In this document: one piece after another, positions 1-6,215 of the stretch
Layout: every line of letters begins with the position of its first letter
How positions within the stretch are numbered: the stretch's first letter is position 1
Origin: Castellaniella sp034007085
GTDB lineage: Bacteria > Pseudomonadota > Gammaproteobacteria > Burkholderiales > Burkholderiaceae_B
Direction of reading: 5' to 3'
DNA: 8,279 nt
Assembly (NCBI RefSeq): GCF_034007085.1
Contig: NZ_JAVERO010000101.1
Location: forward strand, 1-8,279
Made by a program: the position numbers and the translations under genes
The notes under the pieces: generated by a model
Database searches by the model: none
Seen by the model: the letters and a program-made list of their open reading frames with translations, nothing else
Told to the model about the DNA's origin: nothing

Positions 1-2541
1 GGACAGCTGGCTGTCTTCGTCCACATTGATCAGCGTGACCCCCTGGGTGGCGCGCCCCATTTCGCGGATTTCAGAAACCCGCGTGCGCACCAGCACCCCG
101 CCGGTCGTGATCAGCATGATCTCGTCTTCGGGCTGCACCAGCACGGCACTGACGACCTTGCCGTTGCGCGCCGAAGTCTGGATGGCGATCATGCCCTTGG
201 TGCCGCGCCCGTGGCGCGTGTATTCGACGATGGACGTGCGCTTGCCATAGCCATTTTCAGTGGCTGTCAGCACGCTCTGGGTTTCGTCTTCGGCCACCAG
301 CAGGGCGATCACGGCCTGGCCGTCTTCCAGGGACATGCCACGCACGCCACGCGCCGTGCGGCCCATCGGACGCACATCGTTTTCATCGAAGCGCACGGCC
401 TTGCCCGCATCGGAAAACAGCATTACATCGTGCTGGCCGTCCGTGAGTTCGGCGCCAATCAGGAAGTCGCCATCATCCAGGCCGACGGCAATGATGCCGG
501 CCTTGCGGGGATTGGAGAAATCCGACAGCGGGGTCTTCTTGACCGTCCCGCGCGAGGTGGCCATGAACACGTAGCGGTCATCGCTGAACGCCTTGACCGG
601 CAGCACCACCGTGATGGTCTCGTTGTCGACCAGCGGGAACATGTTGACAATGGGGCGGCCGCGTGAATTGCGTGACCCCTGGGGAACTTCCCAGACCTTG
701 AGCCAATAGACACGCCCCCGGTCGGAAAAACACAACAGGTAGTCGTGCGTATTGGCAATGAAAAGCTGATCGATCCAGTCGTCTTCCTTGGTGGCGGCGG
801 CCTGTTTGCCGCGCCCGCCCCGTTTCTGGGCCCGGTATTCCGACAGCGGCTGGCTCTTGATGTAGCCGCTGCGCGACAGCGTCACCACCATGTCCATGGG
901 CGTGATCAGGTCCTCGGTTTCGAGTTCGGTGGCGTTGTATTCGATTTCCGAACGGCGCTGGTCATTGCTGGCGTTGGAAAATTCGGCACGAATCGCCTGC
1001 AATTCATCCCCGATGATCGTGGAGACCCGTTCCGGACGGGCCAGGATGTCCAGCAAGTCGGCAATGGTGTCCATGATTTCACGGTATTCGCCGACGATCT
1101 TGTCCTGTTCCAGCCCTGTCAGGCGCTGCAGGCGCATGTTCAGGATTTCCTGGGCCTGGACTTCGGACAAACGGTATTGGCCATCGGCCTGCAGGCCGAA
1201 ATGCGCGTCCAGGCCCTCGGGGCGATAGGCCGCGCGGCCACCCGATGCGACGTCGGCATCGGCGCGTTCGAGCATTTCGCGCACCAGGGAAGAATCCCAG
1301 CTGCGATCCATCAGCGCCTGGCGCGCCACCGGCGGGGTGGGCGCGGCCTTGATGATAGCGATGAAGTCATCGATATTGGCCAGGGCCACCGCCAGGCCTT
1401 CCAGCACGTGGCCGCGTTCCCGGGCCTTGCGCAGCTGGAAGATGGTGCGGCGGGTGACGACTTCGCGACGGTGCTGCAGAAAATACTGCACCATCTGCTT
1501 CAGGTTCAGCAGGCGCGGCTGGCCATCGACCAGCGCCACCATGTTCATGCCGAAGGTTTCCTGCAGCTGGGTATTCTTGTAGAGGTTGTTCAGGACGACT
1601 TCGGGGACTTCGCCGCGCTTGAGTTCGATGACCAGGCGCATGCCATCCTTGTCCGATTCGTCGCGAATGTCGGAAATGCCCTCGATCTTCTTTTCGTTGA
1701 CCAGTTCGGCGATGCGTTCCTGCAGGGATTTCTTGTTCACCTGATAAGGGATGGCGTCGACGATGATGGCCTGGCGGTTGCCGCGTTCCATGTCCTCGAA
1801 GTGGACCTTGGCGCGCATCACCACCCGCCCGCGTCCGGTGCGATAGCCCTCGCGCACGCCGGCCATGCCGTAGATGATGCCGCCAGTGGGGAAATCCGGC
1901 GCGGGGATGCGTTCGATCAGTTCGTCGATGGTGCAATCGGGATTGCGCAGGCAGTACAGGCAGCCCTCGACGACCTCGGACAGATTGTGCGGCGGAATAT
2001 TGGTCGCCATGCCCACCGCGATCCCCGCACTGCCGTTGACCAGCAAGTTCGGCAGGCGCGACGGCAGCAGCAGGGGTTCCTGTTCGCTGCCGTCGTAGTT
2101 GGGGCCAAAATCCACGGTTTCCTGGTCGATGTCGGCCAGCAATTCGTGGGCGATCTTGGACAGGCGGACCTCGGTGTAGCGCATGGCGGCTGCATTGTCG
2201 CCATCGATCGAGCCGAAGTTGCCCTGGCCATCGACCAGCATGTAGCGCAACGAAAAATCCTGGGCCATGCGCACGATGGTGTCGTATACCGCCGAATCAC
2301 CGTGGGGGTGGTATTTACCGATCACGTCCCCGACAATGCGCGCGGATTTCTTGTAAGCGCGGTTCCAGTCATTGTTCAGTTCGTGCATGGCGAACAGCAC
2401 CCGCCGGTGCACGGGCTTGAGCCCGTCGCGCACGTCCGGCAGGGCGCGCCCCACGATCACGCTCATCGCGTAATCCAGGTAGCTGCGCCGCATTTCGTCT
2501 TCGAGCGAAATGGGCAGCGTCTCTTTGGCGAAAGAATCCAT
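1..2541 (-). CDS. gyrA: DNA gyrase subunit A (3' end cut off by window edge)
   Basis: GyrA is the DNA-cleaving subunit of the A2B2 gyrase, which introduces negative supercoils using ATP hydrolysed by GyrB. I translated the minus strand from the ATG at 2541 and found it open to position 1, giving 847 residues. The breakage-reunion domain is near-identical to E. coli GyrA: SYLDYAMSVIVGRALPDVRDG at about 20-40, KYHPHGDSAVYDT at 77-89, and the catalytic tyrosine Y122 in RYTEVRL. The quinolone-determining positions are S83 and D87, the wild-type (susceptible) residues. The GyrA-box is QKRGGRG at 572-578 (E. coli QRRGGKG); it marks the wrapping C-terminal domain and rules out ParC. The visible end (VSEIREMGRATQGVTLINVD) lies in the last blade of that domain, so only the acidic tail, probably 30-50 residues, is missing. 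The nearest purine-rich ribosome site (GAAGGG on the minus strand) is rather far, about 15 nt from the ATG. Identification is very secure. Confidence 0.98.
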   Translation of the reverse strand, partial: MDSFAKETLPISLEDEMRRSYLDYAMSVIVGRALPDVRDGLKPVHRRVLFAMHELNNDWNRAYKKSARIVGDVIGKYHPHGDSAVYDTIVRMAQDFSLRYMLVDGQGNFGSIDGDNAAAMRYTEVRLSKIAHELLADIDQETVDFGPNYDGSEQEPLLLPSRLPNLLVNGSAGIAVGMATNIPPHNLSEVVEGCLYCLRNPDCTIDELIERIPAPDFPTGGIIYGMAGVREGYRTGRGRVVMRAKVHFEDMERGNRQAIIVDAIPYQVNKKSLQERIAELVNEKKIEGISDIRDESDKDGMRLVIELKRGEVPEVVLNNLYKNTQLQETFGMNMVALVDGQPRLLNLKQMVQYFLQHRREVVTRRTIFQLRKARERGHVLEGLAVALANIDDFIAIIKAAPTPPVARQALMDRSWDSSLVREMLERADADVASGGRAAYRPEGLDAHFGLQADGQYRLSEVQAQEILNMRLQRLTGLEQDKIVGEYREIMDTIADLLDILARPERVSTIIGDELQAIRAEFSNASNDQRRSEIEYNATELETEDLITPMDMVVTLSRSGYIKSQPLSEYRAQKRGGRGKQAAATKEDDWIDQLFIANTHDYLLCFSDRGRVYWLKVWEVPQGSRNSRGRPIVNMFPLVDNETITVVLPVKAFSDDRYVFMATSRGTVKKTPLSDFSNPRKAGIIAVGLDDGDFLIGAELTDGQHDVMLFSDAGKAVRFDENDVRPMGRTARGVRGMSLEDGQAVIALLVAEDETQSVLTATENGYGKRTSIVEYTRHGRGTKGMIAIQTSARNGKVVSAVLVQPEDEIMLITTGGVLVRTRVSEIREMGRATQGVTLINVDEDSQLS

Positions 2542-2605
2542 GGCGTATCCGAAAAACCCTTCAGGCTTGAATGACTGGACTGAACGCAGCCCCGGCCAAT
2601 CGGTG

Positions 2606-2614
2606 ATTCTATCA
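2606..2614 (-). promoter_or_regulatory. candidate gyrA promoter, extended -10
   Basis: Read on the minus strand, positions 2614 to 2606 are TGATAGAAT: a TAGAAT -10 box (5 of 6 to TATAAT) preceded by the TGn extension. The -35 region 17 nt upstream reads GCCAGA, a poor match, so the extended -10 would have to carry recognition. Transcription would start near 2599 and give a 5' leader of about 58 nt before gyrA. This is a pattern match only. Confidence 0.45.
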
Positions 2615-2812
2615 TTCGCTCCAGCGTCTCTGGCTGAACGGCCCGCAACGGCAACCCGACAATCGGACTGCCCCAATGTTGCAAAAAGCCTACACCCAGC
2701 CACCTCCACCCGCGTAAATCAGGCCCAGAAAGGGCGCGGAGGGATTTGTGCTTAACCCGACGGATGAAATGCCTTAAGATTTCGGCTAACACGCATGAAA
2801 CCCAGCGCAACT

Positions 2813-2842
2813 CTGAGCATTCCAACTCGACATTGCTATACT
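2813..2842 (+). promoter_or_regulatory. candidate ompA promoter, extended -10
   Basis: TATACT at 2837-2842 is 5 of 6 to the -10 consensus and is preceded by TGC (2834-2836), an extended -10. A weak -35 (CTGAGC at 2813-2818, 3 of 6) lies 18 nt upstream. Transcription would begin near 2849, giving a leader of about 68 nt that contains the palindrome at 2891-2901. The strong box fits an abundant outer-membrane protein. Confidence 0.55.
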
Positions 2843-2906
2843 GGAAGCGTTCTTTCGATATGCGGCGGGGGTTCGCTGCGGTCACTTTCAAGCATCATGC
2901 TCAAAC

Positions 2907-2912
2907 GAGGAG
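2907..2912 (+). promoter_or_regulatory. ompA ribosome binding site
   Basis: GAGGAG lies 4 nt before the ATG at 2917, the strongest Shine-Dalgarno in the window. It decides the start: the same frame is open back to 2746, but only the 2917 start has this site and gives a clean signal peptide. Confidence 0.85.
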
Positions 2913-2916
2913 AAAC

Positions 2917-3486
2917 ATGAACAAACCCTCCAAAATCGCTATTGGACTCGCCATCGCTGCCATGGCCGCCGTCGGCACTGCCTCGGCCTCCGACAACTGG
3001 ACCAACGTGGACGGCCATGTCTGGAAGGACGCGAGCGGCCAGAACTGCTGGCGTGATGCCTTCTGGACGCCGGCCACCGCTGCCGAAGGCTGCGGCAAGC
3101 CCGTCGCCGAAGCGCCCGTCGTCGCCCCGACTGCCAGCAAGGTCGTGCTGAACGCCGACACGTTCTTCGACTTCGACAAATCCAACCTGAAGCCCGAAGG
3201 CAAGCAAGTGCTGGATCAAGTCGCCCAGCAAGCCGATTCGATCAACCTGGAAACGGTCATCGCCACCGGCCACACCGACTCCATCGGTACCGAAGCCTAC
3301 AACCAGAAGCTGTCCGAGCGCCGCGCCAACACGGTCAAGCAGTACCTGATCAGCAAGGGCGTGCCGGCCGACCGCATCTACGCCGAAGGCAAGGGCAAAC
3401 TGCAACCCGTCGCGTCCAACAAGACCCGCGAAGGCCGTGCGCAGAACCGCCGCGTGGAAATCGAAATCGTCGGTACCCGCAAGTAA
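2917..3486 (+). CDS. ompA: OmpA-family outer membrane protein, peptidoglycan-binding
   Basis: The product is 189 residues. Residues 1-24 form a Sec signal peptide: K3 and K6, a hydrophobic core, and a cleavage site ASA|SD after A24. A short mature N-terminal segment carries two cysteines (C44 and C59, CWRDAFWTPAT...C) that could form a disulfide. After a Pro/Ala/Val linker (about 61-75) comes a C-terminal OmpA domain (about 76-187): FFDFDKSNLKPEG at 83-95, GHTDSIGTEAYN at 118-129, LSERRA at 132-137, and an NRRVEIEI ending. D121 and R136 match the E. coli OmpA residues D271 and R286 that bind the DAP of peptidoglycan. There is no room for an eight-strand beta-barrel, so it is an OmpA-like wall tether rather than a classical porin; the layout matches Bordetella OmpA as I know it. 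How it attaches to the outer membrane is not evident, since no lipobox is seen. It is transcribed alone, between its own promoter and a terminator. Confidence 0.93.
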   Translation: MNKPSKIAIGLAIAAMAAVGTASASDNWTNVDGHVWKDASGQNCWRDAFWTPATAAEGCGKPVAEAPVVAPTASKVVLNADTFFDFDKSNLKPEGKQVLDQVAQQADSINLETVIATGHTDSIGTEAYNQKLSERRANTVKQYLISKGVPADRIYAEGKGKLQPVASNKTREGRAQNRRVEIEIVGTRK

Positions 3487-3505
3487 TTCCGCAGACCGCA
3501 CGAAA

Positions 3506-3528
3506 CCGCCGCGCCCCTCGCGTGGCGG
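3506..3528 (+). repeat. GC-rich hairpin after ompA
   Basis: The arms CCGCCGCGC (3506-3514) and GCGTGGCGG (3520-3528) pair over 9 bp, with one G-U, around a CCCTC loop. It begins 19 nt after the ompA stop. No T-run follows, so on its own it would protect the mRNA 3' end or pause polymerase rather than terminate. It is the first of two tandem hairpins. Confidence 0.6.
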
Positions 3529-3529
3529 C

Positions 3530-3535
3530 TACAAT
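3530..3535 (+). promoter_or_regulatory. possible -10 box for ubiG transcription unit
   Basis: TACAAT is 5 of 6 to the -10 consensus and sits about 57 nt before the ubiG start, in the only upstream space available to ubiG. No convincing -35 is visible 16-18 nt upstream (CGCCGC there) and there is no TGn extension, so support is weak. If used, transcription starts near 3542, inside the terminator stem, so the new RNA would lack most of the left arm and escape the hairpin. Confidence 0.35.
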
Positions 3536-3565
3536 AGGGCTCCGTTCAACGGAGCCCTATTCATT
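3533..3565 (+). terminator. probable intrinsic terminator of ompA
   Basis: A perfect inverted repeat has arms at 3533-3546 and 3548-3561 (AATAGGGCTCCGTT and its complement). This folds as about 12 bp with a 5-nt loop. The T-rich stretch TATTCATTT overlaps and follows the right arm, enough for a moderate intrinsic terminator. The stem's left arm overlaps the TACAAT box at 3530-3535. Confidence 0.7.
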
Positions 3566-3591
3566 TCCGGATTCCCACTGGAGCCCGTCCC

Positions 3592-4299
3592 ATGCATGCA
3601 GCCAACGCCGACCCGGCAGAACTCGAAAAATTCAGCGCCTTTGCCTCCAGTTGGTGGGACCCCCAGGGCGAATTGAAAACCCTGCACGACATCAACCCCC
3701 TGCGCCTGGACTGGATCCGCACCCAGGCCGGCCCCCTGGAAGGGCTGCGGGTGCTGGATGTCGGTTGTGGCGGCGGCCTGCTGTCCGAGGCCATGGCCAC
3801 CGAAGGCGCCCAGGTCACGGGCATCGACCTGGCCAAGCAATCCTTGCAGATCGCTCGCCTGCACAGTCACGAATCAGGGGTCCAGGTCCAATACGAATGC
3901 GCCAGCGCCGAAGACTACGCGCAGCGCCTGCCCGGTCAGTTCGACCTCGTCACCTGCATGGAGCTGCTGGAACATGTGCCCGATCCGGCCTCGGTCGTCA
4001 GCGCATGCGCACGACTGGTACGCCCAGGTGGCCTGGTGTGCTTTTCGACCCTGAACCGCAACCCGAAATCATTCCTGCTGGCCATCGTCGCCGCCGAATA
4101 CCTCATGCGCATGGTGCCACGCGGCACCCACAGCTACGAACAGTTCATCACTCCCAGCGAACTGGCTGCCGCCGCGCGTTCGGCCGGGCTGGAAGTCGTC
4201 GGGCTGTCCGGCATGGGCTACCAGCCCCTGGTGCGGCGCTACAACCTGACACGGGATACCAGCGTCAATTATCTGATGGCCGCAAGGCGGCCGGAATGA
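3592..4299 (+). CDS. ubiG: ubiquinone biosynthesis O-methyltransferase UbiG
   Basis: UbiG uses S-adenosylmethionine for both O-methylations of ubiquinone synthesis: the 2-polyprenyl-6-hydroxyphenol step and the final 3-demethylubiquinol step. The 235-residue product has the usual family length and order. First comes the signature FASSWWDPQGELKTLHDINPLR (about 17-38). SAM motif I is VLDVGCGGG at 54-62, the acidic residue of motif II is D79 in TGIDLAK, and MELLEHVPDP is at 123-132. The loop NPKSFLLAIVAAEYLMRMVP (157-176) corresponds to the segment that lets E. coli UbiG bind the inner membrane. GGAG at 3580-3583, 8 nt before the ATG, supports the start. The stop overlaps the start of the next gene (ATGA), implying coupled translation. 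ubiG lies next to gyrA in E. coli as well, so this proximity is an old association. Confidence 0.96.
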   Translation: MHAANADPAELEKFSAFASSWWDPQGELKTLHDINPLRLDWIRTQAGPLEGLRVLDVGCGGGLLSEAMATEGAQVTGIDLAKQSLQIARLHSHESGVQVQYECASAEDYAQRLPGQFDLVTCMELLEHVPDPASVVSACARLVRPGGLVCFSTLNRNPKSFLLAIVAAEYLMRMVPRGTHSYEQFITPSELAAAARSAGLEVVGLSGMGYQPLVRRYNLTRDTSVNYLMAARRPE

Positions 4300-4985
4300 C
4301 CCCGATGCGTCGCCTCGTCCTGTTCGATTTCGACGGCACCCTGGCCGATACGGCGCCCGACCTGGCTGCCGCCGCCAACCGCCAGCGCCACTATCGTGGC
4401 CTGCCGCCCCTGCCCTACGAAACGCTGCGCCCATACGCCTCGCACGGGGCGCGCGGCCTGCTGAAGGCCGCCCTCGATCTGGATGCCCGATCTGCCGAAT
4501 ACGAAGCCGCACGCCAGCGGTTTCTGCGCGACTATGCCGAGGCCATGCTGGTGCGCACCCGGCTGTTCCCCGGCATTCCAGAACTGCTGGACCTGCTGGG
4601 CGGACAGGCTTATGGCTGGGGCATCGTGACCAACAAGATCGAATCCCTGGCCCTGCCCATCGTGCGCCATCTGGGCCTGCAGGATCGCTGCCTGGTCACC
4701 GTCGGCGGCGACACCACGCCCCACACCAAGCCACATCCCGAACCGCTGCTGCATGCCGCCCGCCAGGCTGGCGTTGCTCCCGAACGCTGCATCTACATCG
4801 GCGACGATGAACGCGATATCGTGGCAGGCCAGTCGGCCGGCATGGCGACCGTGGCAGCCGCCTACGGCTATTGCACCCTGGACGATCCGACCCGTTGGGG
4901 CGCCGATGCCATCGCCAATTCCCCAGAAGACCTCTGGCCCCTGATCACACGCTGGGCCGGGGGCGGCCTGAATCTGCAACCATGA
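4296..4985 (+). CDS. gph: HAD-family phosphatase, Gph/MupP type
   Basis: A 229-residue haloacid dehalogenase-superfamily phosphatase, normally named phosphoglycolate phosphatase. HAD motifs are complete: motif I DFDGTLADT at 11-19 (nucleophile D11, acid/base D13), motif II T112 in GIVTNK, motif III K145 in TKPHPEP, and motif IV GDDERD at 169-174. The alpha-helical cap lies about residues 20-95. The start at 4296 overlaps the ubiG stop by ATGA; an ATG at 4305 (M4) is a possible alternative. Several features resemble, from memory, Pseudomonas MupP, which removes the phosphate of N-acetylmuramate-6-phosphate during peptidoglycan recycling: the GARGLL segment, LFPGIPELL, the YIGDDERDI stretch, and the late YGY...DDPTRWGAD block. 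The position right after ubiG also matches mupP. Gph cleaves 2-phosphoglycolate instead, and sequence alone does not settle the substrate. The HAD phosphatase call is near certain; the MupP assignment is inference. Confidence 0.9.
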   Translation: MTPMRRLVLFDFDGTLADTAPDLAAAANRQRHYRGLPPLPYETLRPYASHGARGLLKAALDLDARSAEYEAARQRFLRDYAEAMLVRTRLFPGIPELLDLLGGQAYGWGIVTNKIESLALPIVRHLGLQDRCLVTVGGDTTPHTKPHPEPLLHAARQAGVAPERCIYIGDDERDIVAGQSAGMATVAAAYGYCTLDDPTRWGADAIANSPEDLWPLITRWAGGGLNLQP

Positions 4986-5073
4986 ACCATACGCCGGCCA
5001 GGGCACCCCACCCCTTGCCGACAGAATCGGTCCGCAGTACCGGGCCATCAGCAATACCGAATCACGCAATCCG

Positions 5074-5078
5074 AAGGA
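5074..5078 (+). promoter_or_regulatory. ddh ribosome binding site
   Basis: AAGGA lies 5 nt before the ATG at 5084. It selects that start over the in-frame ATG at 4982, which overlaps the preceding stop codon but would add 34 residues rich in Pro, His and Arg before the dinucleotide-binding strand where family members begin. Confidence 0.75.
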
Positions 5079-5083
5079 ATCCC

Positions 5084-6070
5084 ATGGCTTCACACACGAT
5101 CCGCGTCGGCATCGCCGGCTACGGCAATCTCGGGCGCGGCGCTCTGGCGGCACTGGCCCGCTGTCCCGACATGCGCCCGGCCGGCGTCTTCACGCGCCGG
5201 GACCCGGCATCGCTGCACCTGGCCGACCCCGCAGTGCCGGTGCTGCCCCTGGACCAGGCCGAGGCATACCGCGACCAGATCGACGTCATGATCCTGTGCG
5301 GCGGCTCCAAGAACGATCTGCCCGCTCAGGGCCCCGATCTGGCCCGATGGTTCACGACGGTGGACAGCTACGACACCCACGCCCGGATTCCTCAATACTT
5401 CAAGGCCGTCGACGCCGCCGCCCGCGAGCATGGCAATCTGTCCATCATCGCCGTGGGCTGGGACCCGGGGCTGTTCTCCATCCAGCGGCTGATGGGCGAG
5501 GCCATCCTGCCCACCGGCACTACCTATACCTTCTGGGGCAAAGGCCTGAGCCAGGGACATTCCGACGCCATCCGACGCGTGCCGGGCGTGCGCGCCGGGG
5601 TGCAGTACACGATCCCCGTCCCCGAGGCGGTCGAGCGCGTGCGGGCCGGCGAACAGCCATCGCTCTCGACCCGCGAAAAACATCGCCGCGAATGTCATGT
5701 GGTACTGGAACCAGGCGCCGACGCGCGCGCCGTCGAACAGGCCATCATCACCATGCCGGACTACTTTGCGGACTACGACACCACCGTGCATTTCATCGAC
5801 GAAGCCACCCTGGTCCAGGAACACGCCGGCATGCCGCATGGGGGCTTCGTCATCCGCAGCGGCCAGACGGTAGCCGAACGCCAGACGATGGAATTTTCCC
5901 TGAAGCTCGACAGCAATCCCGCATTCACGTCCAGCGTGCTGGTGGCCTATGCGCGCGCCGCCTGGCGCATGAAGACCGCCGGGGAAACCGGCGCCCGCAC
6001 CGTCTTCGACGTGGCGCCCGGCCTGCTGTCGCCCCAGTCCCCCGAGGCGCTGCGCGCTGCGCTGCTGTAG
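5084..6070 (+). CDS. ddh: meso-diaminopimelate D-dehydrogenase
   Basis: This enzyme interconverts meso-2,6-diaminopimelate with L-2-amino-6-oxopimelate (tetrahydrodipicolinate) and ammonia using NADP(H), acting on the D-centre. It can make DAP in one step, bypassing the four-enzyme succinylase route, or break it down. The 328-residue product matches the Corynebacterium glutamicum enzyme (320 residues) block for block: GIAGYGNLGR at 9-18 (Rossmann NADP site), TVDSYDTH at 92-99, GWDPGLFSI at 125-133, FWGKGLSQGHSDAIRR(V/I)PGV at 150-169, TMPDYF at 223-228, FIDEAT at 237-242, GMPHGG at 249-254, LDSNPAFT at 275-282, and a VAPGLLSP ending. Residues corresponding to substrate contacts (D94, W126, D127, H252, N278) are present, so it should be active. 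It lies 98 nt after the phosphatase, with no convincing promoter in the gap, so it may be read through from ubiG. Confidence 0.95.
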   Translation: MASHTIRVGIAGYGNLGRGALAALARCPDMRPAGVFTRRDPASLHLADPAVPVLPLDQAEAYRDQIDVMILCGGSKNDLPAQGPDLARWFTTVDSYDTHARIPQYFKAVDAAAREHGNLSIIAVGWDPGLFSIQRLMGEAILPTGTTYTFWGKGLSQGHSDAIRRVPGVRAGVQYTIPVPEAVERVRAGEQPSLSTREKHRRECHVVLEPGADARAVEQAIITMPDYFADYDTTVHFIDEATLVQEHAGMPHGGFVIRSGQTVAERQTMEFSLKLDSNPAFTSSVLVAYARAAWRMKTAGETGARTVFDVAPGLLSPQSPEALRAALL

Positions 6071-6159
6071 GCCAGCCGCCGCAGAACGTCCAGTGCCGCC
6101 CGGCACCCTGTGGCGCCGCACACCTGCAGTTCCACGCGCTCTTCTGAATTCCGGCCTGC

Positions 6160-6188
6160 TTGCCTATGGCCGTTGTGCACACTACCAT
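6160..6188 (+). promoter_or_regulatory. candidate promoter of ABC transporter genes
   Basis: TTGCCT (6160-6165) and TACCAT (6183-6188) are separated by exactly 17 nt; each is 4 of 6 to the sigma-70 consensus. Transcription would start near 6195, about 21 nt before the substrate-binding protein's ATG. The 145-nt gap after ddh is otherwise featureless apart from a 5-bp hairpin at 6093-6106, so a separate transcription unit is plausible but not shown. Confidence 0.35.
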
Positions 6189-6215
6189 GCCAAAAACAAC
6201 ATTCAGGAGCCAACC

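Larger units (their letters stand above)
2542..2916. other. divergent gyrA-ompA intergenic region (375 nt)
   Basis: No gene is supported here; the open frames crossing it lack ribosome sites and family signatures. It holds the gyrA extended -10 (2606-2614, minus) and the ompA promoter (2813-2842, plus). A weaker second plus-strand promoter is possible: TTAACC at 2752-2757, a 17-nt spacer and TAAGAT at 2775-2780, each box 4 of 6 to consensus. Short dyads are present: CCGA-CAA-TCGG at 2656-2666 and the 11-nt palindrome AGCATCATGCT at 2891-2901, which would sit in the ompA leader just before the Shine-Dalgarno site. The segment near 2740-2850 is visibly AT-richer than the flanking genes, as expected of a promoter zone. 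Confidence 0.6.

Noticed and set aside
745..2574. 609-codon plus-strand open frame opposite gyrA
   Set aside because: It lies in codon register exactly antisense to gyrA; in high-GC genes this frame often lacks stops. It has no ribosome site or recognisable domain, and gyrA is certain.
2597..2666. CAATCGG repeated at 2597-2603 and 2660-2666, 63 bp apart
   Set aside because: Six helical turns apart is suggestive of an operator pair, but a 7-mer repeated twice in 375 nt is expected by chance often enough and no known regulator site matches.
2463..2891. 142-codon minus-strand open frame across the gyrA-ompA gap
   Set aside because: It overlaps the gyrA 5' end in another frame, has no Shine-Dalgarno or known motif, and lies across both promoters.
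2746..2916. 57-codon N-terminal extension of ompA in the same frame
   Set aside because: It runs through the candidate promoter, has no ribosome site, and would bury the signal peptide; the GAGGAG site points to 2917.
3522..4985. 487-codon frame containing the phosphatase with a long N-terminal extension
   Set aside because: The extension is the shadow of ubiG in another frame; the HAD motif begins a few residues after the ATG at 4296, where family members start.
6093..6106. Hairpin GTGCC-GCCC-GGCAC after ddh as a terminator
   Set aside because: Only 5 bp and no T-run follows; not enough to call termination.
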